NCBI RefSeq assembly: GCF_020784725.1
Contig: NZ_JAJGTZ010000039.1
Span: forward strand, 30,658-94,657
Source of the DNA: Limosilactobacillus reuteri
Lineage (GTDB): Bacteria > Bacillota > Bacilli > Lactobacillales > Lactobacillaceae
Direction of reading: 5' to 3'
Length of the DNA: 64,000 nt
This document shows, in pieces, positions 42,637-52,780 of this stretch. A program made the position numbers and the translations under genes. How positions within the stretch are numbered: the stretch's first letter is position 1; the number at the start of each line of letters is the position of its first letter. Under the pieces are notes generated by a model that saw only the letters and a program-made list of their open reading frames with translations, was not told the DNA's origin and did not search any database.

Positions 42637-44046
42637 ATGCCTATTAATGATTTCTCCCACTATCAGCTTACCTGGCATCCCGATAAAAATAAGCTGACAC
42701 GACCAATTTATAAGAGCTTGCTTGACCAACTAAAATCAGCGATTGAGCGTGGAATTCTTACGCCTGGAACGAAACTACCCCCGCAACGCGAACTCGCCGA
42801 TTATCTCGACATTAATTTCACCACCGTCACTCGCACTTATAAATTAAGTGCGCAACTTGGTTTAACTTATGGAATTCATGGTAAAGGAACCTTTGTTAAT
42901 TCAAATGGTATCGATCCGTTAACTGCCAATTCTCCTTTGACCCGCACCATCGATCTTGGCTTTGTTGCTTCCTTTGAACAGACAAATCACCTCCTAGACA
43001 ATATTCTTAGCAACACCATCAAGCAAGGCGCCTCGCAACTTCTAACCTATGATTCACCAACTGGACGTCCGATTGATAAGGAGGCTTTTCGGCATTATCT
43101 TAACTGGCTTGGCGTGAAATTAACTCCTACTCAGCACATCCTTATTACAGGGGGAGGAGAAAACTCACTTACATTACTGCTAATGACCTTATTTTCAAGT
43201 GGCGATAAGATTGCTGTCGACGAATTTACCTATGCCAACCTGATTGCAACCGCGCAACTAAATAATCTCCATTTAGTAGCGATAAAAAATGATCAAGGCG
43301 GGATGAATATTGAAGCATTAAAACGCGCTTGTCAAAACCACAACCTAGCTGGCCTTTATACCATGCCCGAATATAGTAATCCAACTGGTAATATTTTCTC
43401 GGTGGCTCGCCGGAAAGAGATCGCAACGATTGCGCAAGAATACGGGCTAAAAATAATTGAAGATGATTACCTAAGTTTTCTTAGTAAAATCAATCCAGAA
43501 CAGCCGCCGAAAATAATGGAATTACTGCCAAATCAGACCTGTTATGTTTGCAGTATGTCAAAAGTTCTTGCATCCGGGCTCCGTGTTGGTTATCTAATCT
43601 TTCCAGCCCAACTCGCCCAGCAAATTAAAAATGGCTTTTTTAACACAACAGTCAAAACGTCAACTCTCAATACAGCAATTGCATCCACGGCAATAAAAGA
43701 ACATATTGTCCAACAAATAATTCAAAGTAAAATTAGCCTTGCCAAACAAGCTAATATCCTTTTTGAACAATATTTCCCAACTGCTCCCACAAACCAATTA
43801 ACTGATTATGCCTTTTTTCGTCGATTACCGCTTAAAAATATTCAAAACACATCCAAGATCGAACAAGCCCTCGCTAATATAAATATCCGTTGTTTTGGCT
43901 CTGGTCGTTTTCAAGTTAATGCTTCTTCAAACAATCATTTTCTCCGTGTTTCATTGTCCGCAAATAAGTCACTTGATGAGTTAGAAATAGGACTTAAAAA
44001 ATTACGCGAGTTTTTGCAAAAATCTAATTTAATTTGCTTGAAATAA
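42637..44046 (+). CDS. MocR-type regulator (GntR wHTH fused to class I aminotransferase domain)
   Basis: 469 residues. N-terminal GntR winged helix (YKSLLDQLKSAIERGILTPG, KLPPQRELADYLDINFTTVT), then an aminotransferase-like domain with TGGGENSLTLLLMTL, MPEYSNPTGNIFS and the PLP lysine in VCSMSKVLASGLRVGY. MocR proteins sense PLP or amino acids. Being divergent from azlCD, it probably controls that exporter. GGAGTG precedes the ATG. Confidence 0.9.
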   Translation: MPINDFSHYQLTWHPDKNKLTRPIYKSLLDQLKSAIERGILTPGTKLPPQRELADYLDINFTTVTRTYKLSAQLGLTYGIHGKGTFVNSNGIDPLTANSPLTRTIDLGFVASFEQTNHLLDNILSNTIKQGASQLLTYDSPTGRPIDKEAFRHYLNWLGVKLTPTQHILITGGGENSLTLLLMTLFSSGDKIAVDEFTYANLIATAQLNNLHLVAIKNDQGGMNIEALKRACQNHNLAGLYTMPEYSNPTGNIFSVARRKEIATIAQEYGLKIIEDDYLSFLSKINPEQPPKIMELLPNQTCYVCSMSKVLASGLRVGYLIFPAQLAQQIKNGFFNTTVKTSTLNTAIASTAIKEHIVQQIIQSKISLAKQANILFEQYFPTAPTNQLTDYAFFRRLPLKNIQNTSKIEQALANINIRCFGSGRFQVNASSNNHFLRVSLSANKSLDELEIGLKKLREFLQKSNLICLK

Positions 44047-44087
44047 AAAAGCGAGTATGAAAACTTCCCTTACTCGTCTAATAAAAT

Positions 44088-45662
44088 TTACTTAACTCTC
44101 TTTCCTGCCATCCACGTTTCATTAATGTGGATCTTTTTAAGTTCATTATGGGCAACTGTAAAGATGTCATCATTTAAAATAACAAAGTCCGCGGCCTTCC
44201 CTACTTCAAGCGTCCCATTATCATCAAAGCCGCCAATTCTAGCACCATCCCGGGTATAACCAAGAATGGCTTGTGGAACTGTTATTGCTTCTTCTGCGTT
44301 CACAACATCGCCATTAGCTGCCTTTCTCGTTACAGCCGCATAAATACTATAAAATGGACTATCTGGTTCTGCCCAGGGCGTACATGGGGCATCCGAGCTC
44401 AAACCTAACATTGCTTGAGAATTTAACATCGTTTTAACGCGGTAGGCTAATTTAAACTGGGCTGATGAAAGAAAATGCCGATAGGATTCATCTTCCGCAA
44501 AGAAAAAGATCGGTTGCGTGACTAGGGCATAATTCATTTTACTATTGGCAATCTCCGCAAACATTTGATCAGTCATTAAGGATGCATGTTCAATTCGTAC
44601 GGACGGCATCGTTGTTAACCATGGCTCAATATCCTTTGTTACATCAATCACTGTTTTAATTGCTTTATCGCCCATCGCATGCACAGCTAGTTGAAGCTTA
44701 TTATCACGCGCCATCTTAACTGCTCGCTGAAGTTTTTCCACTGAAGTTAAACTAACTCCCATTTTCCCCGATGGATAAGGATCAGTATTATAAGCCGTTT
44801 CACCAGAAATACTACCATCCATAAATACTTTAATCCCAGCAACGCGGAGTTTTTCATCCCCGCTTGGTTGTAGTCCTACCTGTGGATCAATTTCATCAAA
44901 GACATAGTAGATCGAGGCTTTCGGACCAAAACCTTGCTTAACTGCATCTTGGTATAGTTTTAAAGAAGTATATGGTTTCATCCGACCCATCATTTCACCA
45001 ATTGCCACAATTCCTTCTTTAAGATAGTGTTCGGAACTATTAACCATATTCGCTACGTCATTTTCATAACTTTGTGCTGATTTAGCCCGAATAAGAAGTT
45101 GAGAAGCAGCCACTTCCCGCATAAAACCAGTTGGTCGGCCATCCGCAAATCGTTCAATTTTCCCACCGACCGGATCAGGCGTATTTTCATCAATTCCTGC
45201 AAGCTCTAAGGCTTTAGAATTACCAACTGAAGAATGACAGTCAGAGCGATAAATAAAGATCGGTTGTGTTGTTGACACAACATCTAAATCATCTCGATTA
45301 GGGCTCCGATGTTCTGCTAATTTTGTTTCATCAAAACCCCAGCCTTCAATCCACACATCCTCACCTTGACCATATGCAGGAGAGTTGCGAAGTGCTTCTT
45401 GCATTTCCTTGATACTATTAACATTTGGCGGGGTACAAGCAACGCCATGAAGTGCATCGGCGATATATTTAGGATGGGTATGACAGTCAATCAATCCTGG
45501 CAAAACTGTTTGTCCTTGAAGATCAATAACTTCGCCTTCATCATTAGGTAAATTATCACCAATTCGTTTAACCGTTCCATCTTCAACAACCATACTATTA
45601 ACAAAGTGTGTTTCATTATCACCAACAAAGATTTTACCGTTAATAAATGTTTGCTTAGGCAT
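44088..45662 (-). CDS. Amidohydrolase family protein (YtcJ-like)
   Basis: 524 residues from ATG 45662 (AAAGGAG upstream; eight earlier codons unsupported). The metal motif LIDCHTHPKY, the carbamylated-Lys region, AVHAMGDKAIKTVID, and the late LGLSSDAPCTPWA plus GKAADFVIL segments match the YtcJ amidohydrolase group. These act on N-substituted amides or formamides of unknown identity. Single gene, opposite to the MocR regulator. Confidence 0.87.
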   Translation of the reverse strand: MPKQTFINGKIFVGDNETHFVNSMVVEDGTVKRIGDNLPNDEGEVIDLQGQTVLPGLIDCHTHPKYIADALHGVACTPPNVNSIKEMQEALRNSPAYGQGEDVWIEGWGFDETKLAEHRSPNRDDLDVVSTTQPIFIYRSDCHSSVGNSKALELAGIDENTPDPVGGKIERFADGRPTGFMREVAASQLLIRAKSAQSYENDVANMVNSSEHYLKEGIVAIGEMMGRMKPYTSLKLYQDAVKQGFGPKASIYYVFDEIDPQVGLQPSGDEKLRVAGIKVFMDGSISGETAYNTDPYPSGKMGVSLTSVEKLQRAVKMARDNKLQLAVHAMGDKAIKTVIDVTKDIEPWLTTMPSVRIEHASLMTDQMFAEIANSKMNYALVTQPIFFFAEDESYRHFLSSAQFKLAYRVKTMLNSQAMLGLSSDAPCTPWAEPDSPFYSIYAAVTRKAANGDVVNAEEAITVPQAILGYTRDGARIGGFDDNGTLEVGKAADFVILNDDIFTVAHNELKKIHINETWMAGKRVK

Positions 45663-45798
45663 TATCGTAACTCCTTTCAACTTCAAATATCCTTACCAAA
45701 GATACTTTCATTATAGAATGGAATCGCTTTAAAATGACTTTTATTTAAAATAAAAACGCCATGACTCCTAAGCCATGACGCTTTATAAATATTTTTAA

Positions 45799-46455
45799 CT
45801 AATTATTCTGCCGCCTTCTTTCTGGATGTTGCTGTAAAATATATCTTCTAATTAGACTTAAGACTTCCTGATTTTGCGGCAATGCTGAATGTTGGGCTAA
45901 CTTCCCCGTAACCGTAATCTGAGTATAATGACTAACTACTCCTTGATAAATATACTTTCCAGCAAGCACACTACTTAATGGTACTAACCCATCTTCAACA
46001 TAATTTTCCGACCCAGCAATCGAGTACATCGTCAGATTGCTGGGTAATTTTTTACGATTTTTAATGAAATCAGTTAGCATTTGTGTCCTCCGATTTGAAG
46101 GTTCAGCAAAGTTATATGGTGTCCTGATTGTCATTAATCGCTTTATCCGAATCTGTCGCTCATTAAAATAGTGTTCCAAGAAATAAGTATAGATTAGTCC
46201 ACCATTCGAGTGCCCAATGCCCTTGAAATTGTTAAAGTTGTATTGTGCTTTTAACTGGTTAAAGGCAGTATTAAACATGCGAGCTTGCTTTTTGACGTTT
46301 CTATAGCCATCATGATTATTTTCGAATCCGACGACAATAAAAGGTTCATTATCGCCTTGCCTGATCCGGCCCGTATAAGTGATTTGACCATTGTTATAAA
46401 CTTTAACTTTTAGCAAACTATGATTCTGCCGGTCATGTTGGTTAATTTTTGCCAC
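45799..46455 (-). pseudogene. N-terminally truncated DUF915 alpha/beta hydrolase
   Basis: 218 codons from GTG 46455, though the frame stays open a little further. The nucleophile elbow GIGHSNGGLIYTY and the C-terminal His in KLAQHSALPQNQ are kept. The signal peptide and the HG oxyanion strand of this family (seen intact at 19356-20222) are missing. The loss coincides with the start of an equally truncated dehydrogenase on the other strand, pointing to a deletion junction. Confidence 0.75.
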
Positions 46456-46631
46456 CAGCGTATCAAATCGGTTCAGGTGGATATCGTCCTAATGATGTTG
46501 CACCCGTATTTAAGATTTTGACAACATATCAAGCTCAAATTAAAAAAATGGTTACAAAAGTTTATCCATGGAATGAATTAGAAACAGCAATTAAATTAGC
46601 ATCTGATCCCTACCGAGCAATTAAGTACTAA
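46455..46631 (+). pseudogene. C-terminal remnant of a zinc-type alcohol/sugar dehydrogenase
   Basis: Reads YQIGSGGYRPNDVAPVFKIL, then a segment ending VYPWNELETAIKLASDPYRA and stops after IKY. This is the C-terminal end of an MDR dehydrogenase of the threonine/polyol type. The N-terminal GroES and Rossmann parts are absent; the break abuts the truncated DUF915 gene. Confidence 0.75.
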
Positions 46632-46698
46632 ATATAATCTTACCCAGACTAACATATGCAACAGCTAAGAAATTTGGTAAACTGTAAGTGTCTAAAAC

Positions 46699-46742
46699 TA
46701 AATGGTCAATCGACGCATTAAACTACGCTGATTGACCATTTT
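46699..46742 (+). terminator. Hairpin/terminator
   Basis: AAATGGTCAATC (46700-46711) and GATTGACCATTT (46730-46741) pair exactly around a loop of 18 bases. Confidence 0.7.
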
Positions 46743-46762
46743 GTGTATTTTAGGAGGAACTT

Positions 46763-47410
46763 ATGGATATCATGGAAATTCTAGGAGACTTATTTAGTTT
46801 AATCTTCCTAGGGGCCCTCATTTGTGTGATCATTTTTGCTATTATGTGGTTTCGCACTAATCGCGAGAAGGACAAAGAAAAATATCAAAAGAGTAAAAAA
46901 TATACAATCATCTCCACCATTATGTTAGTCATAGGCCTTGTTGGTTCAGACATTTTTATTCCTGATGATGAAGAAAACTCAGCTAGTACTGAACAAACTA
47001 GTAAAATTTCGTCAAGCAGCAAAACAAGCAGTGCTGAACCCAAAATTGATTCCGAGGTTTCACGCAAACCTACGCAGCACACAATCGACAAGGTTGCTGA
47101 AGCCCTAAATAATGACCTCACAACGGCAGATACTGGGAATACCAAATGGACATGGAACGAAGAAGACGCCTGTTGGGAGGCAACACTCGATCAGAATAGT
47201 ACCATGTACCAGTCAATGAATTCCGGACAAGTATCACTATGGAACAGCTATGTACGAGACATTCAAGAAGCTTCGCAAACAATAGCAGATGAAAAGCTCG
47301 ATTCTATGGCTACGTTTAAAGTCCTGACACCTACTGATCAAAATAGATGTTTCTTAATTGTAAGTGATGGGAAAATAAAATATAATATTGGCGAAGATTT
47401 AACTAACTAA
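46763..47410 (+). CDS. Membrane-anchored hypothetical protein
   Basis: 215 residues. Two N-terminal helices (LFSLIFLGALICVIIFAIMWF and TIISTIMLVIGLVGSDIF), a Ser/Thr-rich linker, and a soluble domain with WNEEDACWEATLD and FLIVSDGKIKYNIG. No family recognised. RBS AGGAGG 7 nt before the ATG indicates a real gene. The soluble domain probably lies outside the cell. Confidence 0.7.
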   Translation: MDIMEILGDLFSLIFLGALICVIIFAIMWFRTNREKDKEKYQKSKKYTIISTIMLVIGLVGSDIFIPDDEENSASTEQTSKISSSSKTSSAEPKIDSEVSRKPTQHTIDKVAEALNNDLTTADTGNTKWTWNEEDACWEATLDQNSTMYQSMNSGQVSLWNSYVRDIQEASQTIADEKLDSMATFKVLTPTDQNRCFLIVSDGKIKYNIGEDLTN

Positions 47411-47444
47411 AATTTTTGTCAAGAATATAAAACAACCTAAGTTC

Positions 47445-47500
47445 AAAAAATGGCACGCCTGTTTAAATGTAATCAGCACTCAAACAGACCTGCCATTTTT
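47445..47500. terminator. Bidirectional terminator
   Basis: AAAAAATGGCA...CTGTTT (47445-47464) pairs with AAACAG...TGCCATTTTT (47482-47500), between convergent genes. Confidence 0.85.
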
Positions 47501-47508
47501 ATTTATCT

Positions 47509-48372
47509 TTACATTTTTCCACCGTAAACAGGGTAGATATCAAAATCACCGTAGTCTAATGGCTTTACTCGCCGTAATAGGTCCATATCAGCTTCAGAAA
47601 TTTCAAAATCAATTTCAGCATTTTCTTTCATGTGCTCTGGATTAGTAGTCTTTGGTAAGACAATCATTCCTAATTGCCAATCATACCGAATGCACAATTG
47701 TGGGACTGAAACGTTGTACTTTTTAGCCATCTTTTCAATTACGGGGTTGTCCAAAGCAGCGCCGTGAGCAACTGGCGAATATGCTTCAACCGCAATGTCG
47801 TGTTCATGAGTAAATGATAAAAGATTGAATGGCGTATGCCCAATATGAGCTAAAACTTGATCAACAGCAGGGACGGTATCGCTATTCTTGATAATATTTT
47901 CAAGATCAGCTTTTTCAAAATTAGAAACCCCAATTGTCCGAATCTTACCTTCATTTACAGCATCTTCCATGGCCCGCCATGCCGCAAGATTTCCTTCAAG
48001 GTAACGATTATCGGATTGATTTACTTCTTTCCATGGTTGAGGACTATGGATAAGCATCATGTCGATATAATCAAGCCCCATCTTTTCAAGAGTCTCATCA
48101 ATCGACTTTTTAGTTATATCATAATCTTTGTGTTCAGCAGCAATCTTTGAAGTAACAAAGATTTTATCCCGATCAATACCGGCTGTTCGTACACCTTCAC
48201 CGACTCCCCGCTCGTTATCATAAGCCTGAGCTGTATCAATGTGCCGATAACCAATCTTAATTGCATTTCGGACTACTTCAGCTGCTTGGTCATCATCAAT
48301 CATCCAGGTCCCCAAGGCAAACTTAGGAATCTTTACACCACTGTTAAGCGTAATTGTCTCATCTAAAATCAC
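47509..48372 (-). CDS. Aldo/keto reductase (third, more distant copy)
   Basis: 287 residues. Tetrad residues are in IDTAQAYDNE, VTSKIAAEH and MLIHSPQPW; the cofactor segment is LPKTTNPEHMKENAEIDFEI. It differs from the paired AKRs at 10.8 and 22.6 kb and is closer to diketogulonate reductases. NADPH-dependent reduction of small aldehydes or ketones is expected. RBS GGACGG/AGAAC region is weak. Confidence 0.92.
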   Translation of the reverse strand: MILDETITLNSGVKIPKFALGTWMIDDDQAAEVVRNAIKIGYRHIDTAQAYDNERGVGEGVRTAGIDRDKIFVTSKIAAEHKDYDITKKSIDETLEKMGLDYIDMMLIHSPQPWKEVNQSDNRYLEGNLAAWRAMEDAVNEGKIRTIGVSNFEKADLENIIKNSDTVPAVDQVLAHIGHTPFNLLSFTHEHDIAVEAYSPVAHGAALDNPVIEKMAKKYNVSVPQLCIRYDWQLGMIVLPKTTNPEHMKENAEIDFEISEADMDLLRRVKPLDYGDFDIYPVYGGKM

Positions 48373-48473
48373 TGTTCTCCGTCCTTTCGCATTTCAAGTT
48401 ATTCCTACAAAACTATTGTCGTCATTTTTTTCATAAATGTAAAATGGTAAGCCTTGATTTGAACAATAAAAAA

Positions 48474-48502
48474 GAGGTTAAAGCTTAAAATTGCTCAACC
48501 TC
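48474..48502 (-). terminator. Terminator of the GNAT gene
   Basis: GAGGTT and AACCTC arms pair, with a T run on the minus strand. Confidence 0.7.
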
Positions 48503-49010
48503 ATAAAACTTGCTGCTTATTAAACTGCCTGCCCATCATATATAAGGATCGCCTTTGACCATTTATTTCAGCAATCTGTGGCAACTTGCCCCATTCTTCG
48601 TACCCGCAGGAGGTAAAGAGATGATAGCTTGCTTGATTTTCAATATAAATATATGCAATTACGGTTCTTATATCTAAATGATCTTCAATTTGTTCCTGTA
48701 CATATGTTAGTAAATTATGACCAAGATGTTGACGCCGATAATCTTCATGAATATAAATAGCTATCTGTGCTGAATGATCATAGGCGGGATGCGAATAAAA
48801 ATATTCAAGAGCACACCAGGCAATTACTCGATTATCTATTGTTGCTACCCAAATTGGATGGGTGCTGTCAAATTGCAGAAACCATTCACGGCGATCCACA
48901 ACCTCAATCGGTGCGCTCTCATCATTGACTTTCAGCGGAATGGCTTGATTAAATATATCGACAATCGCTGGTAGATCATTTATTGTTGCTAACCGAATTT
49001 GATAATCCAT
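48501..49010 (-). CDS. GNAT acetyltransferase, phosphinothricin-acetyltransferase-like
   Basis: 169 residues. The N-terminal IRLATINDLPAIVDIFNQAI, the acetyl-CoA loop YRRQHLGHNLLTYVQEQ and the C-terminal NQASYHLFTSCGYEEWGKLP match the PAT/YwnH group, which acetylates amino-acid-like substrates such as methionine sulfoximine. The natural substrate is unknown. Single gene between the AKR and lepB. Confidence 0.88.
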   Translation of the reverse strand: MDYQIRLATINDLPAIVDIFNQAIPLKVNDESAPIEVVDRREWFLQFDSTHPIWVATIDNRVIAWCALEYFYSHPAYDHSAQIAIYIHEDYRRQHLGHNLLTYVQEQIEDHLDIRTVIAYIYIENQASYHLFTSCGYEEWGKLPQIAEINGQRRSLYMMGRQFNKQQVL

Positions 49011-49048
49011 GTCAAAGCTTCCTTACAGAGTTTTTTATCTACTAATTA

Positions 49049-49654
49049 TTACTTAGCATAGAAGTGTTGCCATTCTTTATTAACATTTTCGCGAGTTGTC
49101 TTTGTCCCAGTCCAAGATGGAACTTTTACGACCCCATCAATCTTACTCTTAGGTACAAATCCCCAGTAACGACCATCATTAGAAACACTTCGGTGGTCCC
49201 CAAGAACAAAGTATTCCCCCTTCGGAACTCTTGTAGCACCATTATTTTTTAACCAACTGTTCTGAACTGAAATACTACGCAATGTCCAGTTTCCAGTTCC
49301 GGTTGTTCGTTGACTCTTGCTAATGTAGTCTTGATTAATTTTTTTACCGTTAACATAAATATTTCCATTTTTAGAGCTAACAGTATCACCAGGAAGTCCA
49401 ATTACGCGCTTAACATAATCAGTCTTGACCGATACTTGCGGATCAACACCATTAGCATCAAATACAACGACACTTCCATGATGAATCTTGGCAGTTTTCA
49501 AACAAAATACTCGTTCATTATTTTGTAAGTTTGGTTGCATGGATGGTCCATCAACCCGAACAATTTGGAAGAAAAACTGCTTAATTACTAATGCGATTAT
49601 TAACCCGATTAAAATGGGAATAATCCAACTCATTGCTTCACGAAATGCTTTCAT
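49049..49654 (-). CDS. lepB: Signal peptidase I
   Basis: 201 residues with one N-terminal helix (about 10-30). The nucleophile Ser38 is in VDGPSMQPNL and the general base Lys82 in DYVKRVIGLPGD; box E GDHRSVSNDGRYWG is near the C-terminus. It cleaves Sec signal peptides at the outer face of the membrane. Position next to the cell-wall genes aslA-murE is consistent with an envelope cluster. Confidence 0.95.
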   Translation of the reverse strand: MKAFREAMSWIIPILIGLIIALVIKQFFFQIVRVDGPSMQPNLQNNERVFCLKTAKIHHGSVVVFDANGVDPQVSVKTDYVKRVIGLPGDTVSSKNGNIYVNGKKINQDYISKSQRTTGTGNWTLRSISVQNSWLKNNGATRVPKGEYFVLGDHRSVSNDGRYWGFVPKSKIDGVVKVPSWTGTKTTRENVNKEWQHFYAK

Positions 49655-49783
49655 TATAATTCCTCAATTTCTTTGTTTAACTGTTATTAATCATACAACT
49701 AGTAATAAAACCTGAAAAGTTATTTATAATAAATAATATATTATTTTCACATTTAATAACATTAAAAAGATATTAAGGCTCAA

Positions 49784-49820
49784 AAAAGAAGTAGAAAATT
49801 TATGCATTTCCTACTTCTTT
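49784..49820 (-). terminator. Terminator after the ATP-grasp gene
   Basis: AAAGAAGTAGAAAAT and ATTTCCTACTTCTTT pair; T runs occur on both strands. Confidence 0.8.
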
Positions 49821-49826
49821 TAGTTT

Positions 49827-51071
49827 CTATTTCTTTTCGACAAAGTACTTTTCAAAATTCTTTTGATAGTTATGGTTAATCCGTTGTTCCATTAACCACC
49901 GCATGAAATTCATGTCCTTGTCATAATGGAAAGTTGTTCCATAGCGCCCTTCTTTAATAAGCTTCTCAGCCTGCTTTTTAATTTCATTATTTTTAGCATA
50001 CTGAAGAAAGGTCTTTTTTGAAACCCCCAGCCATAACTTGTAGTTGCTTTCATCCTTGTTCCCATAAATCGTCTCTTGATCTTTTAAGCTATCAAAAACG
50101 TAATCTTCAACTGGGAAAGTAGCAAGTTGATAGCCATTTAATGAAACAAAGAAACTACTACGACCTTGGCGAGGATTGAGGTCAAATACCTTGAATTGAC
50201 CATCACGACGGTCATATTTTAAATCAAAGTTAACAAATCCAGTAAATTCAATACTTTCAAGGAAATTTTTGATGTTGTCATAGATTTGTTGGTCATATGC
50301 TGGCATAATCGCAACGTAATTACCAACATTTGCTGGATTACAATCTTCAAGCAGCGGATGACCGAGACACATCATCTTTACCTTATGCTCTTTATCAACG
50401 TAACAATTGATTGTCCGCATATTACTATCATCACCAGGAATAAATTCTTGTAAAACAAGATCGCCGTTGTATGGACTATGTTCGTAAATAATCTCAAGAA
50501 CTTCCGCTAGTCTTTCTGGTGTTTTAATAATATAAGCCTTTTCGTATCCTTCAAAGTTTCCCTTATGCCATTGCACCGCATCAGCAGCTTTCAAAGCAAT
50601 TGGAAATTCAAATGGTGATTTGTAGTTTTTATAATCAAGGTCGGGTTTTAAAATATCAGTTTTAGGGTAAGGCAAACCATACTTTTCGCAGACATTGTAG
50701 AATTTCTCTTTATCCGTTAATGTTGCCACTTCATCATAATCAGCATACGGACAGAACATATGCTGAGAAAGTTCTTTACGATTTTTCGCAACTAATTCGG
50801 TATAGTCATCCCCACAACTAATTAAAACGGTCTTCTTGCCTTGCTTAGCAAACTCATCTGCCGCTTCAATTAATACCTTCGTAAACACTTCTGGTGATTG
50901 TAATTGTTCATTATAATGCATCTCAACAATTTTTGAATAACGAGTTGGTGCCAATGGTTGCCGAGCATATAATTGCGACTTAATTCCATATTTTTCATAC
51001 ATTGACCGTGCCATTCCGTAAGCGTTGAAATCACTACCTAGAATCAATGGAACAAAAGGTTGTTCACTCAT
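49827..51071 (-). CDS. ATP-grasp D-aspartate ligase-like protein (peptidoglycan cross-bridge)
   Basis: 414 residues. Begins [22 protein letters not shown] and APTRYSKIV, a pattern recalled from the D-aspartate ligases AslA/Aslfm that add D-Asp to the epsilon-amino group of Lys in nucleotide stem peptides. The ATP-grasp core shows [20 protein letters not shown] and [13 protein letters not shown]. It lies 17 bp downstream of murE on the same strand, which supplies its substrate. Function is well supported by context but not proved. Confidence 0.85.
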   Translation of the reverse strand: MSEQPFVPLILGSDFNAYGMARSMYEKYGIKSQLYARQPLAPTRYSKIVEMHYNEQLQSPEVFTKVLIEAADEFAKQGKKTVLISCGDDYTELVAKNRKELSQHMFCPYADYDEVATLTDKEKFYNVCEKYGLPYPKTDILKPDLDYKNYKSPFEFPIALKAADAVQWHKGNFEGYEKAYIIKTPERLAEVLEIIYEHSPYNGDLVLQEFIPGDDSNMRTINCYVDKEHKVKMMCLGHPLLEDCNPANVGNYVAIMPAYDQQIYDNIKNFLESIEFTGFVNFDLKYDRRDGQFKVFDLNPRQGRSSFFVSLNGYQLATFPVEDYVFDSLKDQETIYGNKDESNYKLWLGVSKKTFLQYAKNNEIKKQAEKLIKEGRYGTTFHYDKDMNFMRWLMEQRINHNYQKNFEKYFVEKK

Positions 51072-51088
51072 TAGATCCCCACTCCTCT

Positions 51089-52639
51089 TTATTTTTCTAG
51101 TTCATTAATATAATCACGTGCAATCTTCACATCAGTTGGGTAAGGAACATCTTCACCATTAATCTTTTGGTAAGGATCTTCACCCTTCCCTGCAAGGACT
51201 ACAATATCATCTTTTTCACTACCGTCAATTGCCTTTTTGATCGCCGTTTCGCGGTCCATTTCAAATTGAATATGTTTAACCTTATCATGATCAATATAAG
51301 AATCTATTTCCCGGGCAATAGTCATCGGATCTTCAAATCCTGGGTCATCAGTCGTCAAAATCACTTCATCTGGTTGTTCTTCAGTTAAAGCTTTTCCAAA
51401 CCCGGGACGGCGTGAAATACCTTTATCACCAGTCGCTCCTAAGACAACTGTTACTTTGCCAGCATTAGTTTGTCGTTTTAAGAATGCCAACAGTCGCTTT
51501 AAGCTAGCGTAATTATGGGCATAATCAACATAAATTGTTCCATGCGTATTACTGTTAATCATTTCCATTCGACCACGGATGTGAACGTGGTTTAATGTTT
51601 CTACGGCATCGTTAGCACTCGCCCCAGCTAATCCACTAGCAATGATTGCAGCAACCGCATTTCCTTCATTATAATCTCCAGGGACACTCGTCTTATAACG
51701 GCTATCTAAGTTTAACTGCTTTGCTTTCTCAGTTAAGGTGGTCAATTCAAATTCACTTTCATGAAGATCTTCTAAATCATTTCGATATTCAAAATCTATT
51801 TGGGCATTATCAGGTAATTCGATGTTTGCTCCCCGCCGTGCAAATAAGAAAATGTCTTCTGGTTGTGTAGTTGCCTTAGCAGTGTAATAAACATCAGTAA
51901 ATTTTTCAGTTTCCGCATTAATTAAGCATTTAGCAGAATTTACTAATAATTGTTCCTTACAGTGAAGATAATCAGCAAAAGTTGGATGCTCATTTCGTCC
52001 GATATGATCCGGCGAGATATTTAAGAAAATTCCCACATCATACTTTAAACCGTAGATTCGATTCTTCTTGTATGCTTGTGATGATACTTCCATTACTAAA
52101 TGCGTCATTCCATTATCAACGGCAGCGCGCATATCATGGAAAAGGTCTAAGGATTCAGGAGTAGTCAAATCAGATTTAAATTTATCTTCCGGTTTATTGC
52201 CTAAAACCCGATCCAGCGTTGAAAAAAGGGCAATATGATTATTTGTACTTTGAGCTAGAATATGGTCAGCAAAATAAGCCGTTGTTGTTTTGCCTTTTGT
52301 TCCTGTAATTGCAATAATAAACAAATCATTTTGGGGATAGCCATAGAAGGCTGCCCCTAGTAAAGACATCGCTTTTTGTTCGTCGTTCACGATAATAGCT
52401 GGCAATCCTTCGCCCTCTGGATATTCCTTTTCAGCCACGTACGCAATCGCACCTTTTTCTTTAGCGGATGCTAGATATTTAGGCAAAAAATTTCCTTTAC
52501 AAAAGAATAAAGTTCCTGATTTTACCTTCCGTGAATCATAGGACACGCTAGTTGCGGTAAAATCAGTTAAATTACTAACATGATCCAATAAGTGATGCTC
52601 GCGTAATAATGCTAAAGCAGGTGTAATATGCAATTCCAT
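51089..52639 (-). CDS. murE: UDP-MurNAc-tripeptide synthetase MurE (probably L-lysine adding)
   Basis: 516 residues. Mur ligase domains in order: N-terminal UDP-binding ([16 protein letters not shown]), P-loop [27 protein letters not shown], and a C-terminal domain with [11 protein letters not shown] and [12 protein letters not shown]. The position that reads DNPR in meso-DAP enzymes is DDPG, so L-Lys is the likely amino acid. Paired with the D-Asp ligase gene, this implies an L-Lys/D-Asp cross-linked wall. Confidence 0.9.
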   Translation of the reverse strand: MELHITPALALLREHHLLDHVSNLTDFTATSVSYDSRKVKSGTLFFCKGNFLPKYLASAKEKGAIAYVAEKEYPEGEGLPAIIVNDEQKAMSLLGAAFYGYPQNDLFIIAITGTKGKTTTAYFADHILAQSTNNHIALFSTLDRVLGNKPEDKFKSDLTTPESLDLFHDMRAAVDNGMTHLVMEVSSQAYKKNRIYGLKYDVGIFLNISPDHIGRNEHPTFADYLHCKEQLLVNSAKCLINAETEKFTDVYYTAKATTQPEDIFLFARRGANIELPDNAQIDFEYRNDLEDLHESEFELTTLTEKAKQLNLDSRYKTSVPGDYNEGNAVAAIIASGLAGASANDAVETLNHVHIRGRMEMINSNTHGTIYVDYAHNYASLKRLLAFLKRQTNAGKVTVVLGATGDKGISRRPGFGKALTEEQPDEVILTTDDPGFEDPMTIAREIDSYIDHDKVKHIQFEMDRETAIKKAIDGSEKDDIVVLAGKGEDPYQKINGEDVPYPTDVKIARDYINELEK

Positions 52640-52728
52640 CTTGCAAATGACTCTCCTTTAATCTAATCTGCCCTATATTATTTCATTTTTTATCATAAAA
52701 ATAAATAAGGGTTATCAACTAACAAAAA

Positions 52729-52771
52729 AGGAGACTTAGAAGAGTCCTACAGCCCTTCGCCAGCCTCCTTT
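52729..52771 (-). terminator. Terminator of the asparagine synthase gene
   Basis: AAAGGAG and CTCCTTT arms close a larger hairpin between the asparagine synthase and murE genes, with an A-rich plus strand giving a T run on the minus strand. Confidence 0.6.
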
Positions 52772-52780
52772 AATATTTTT

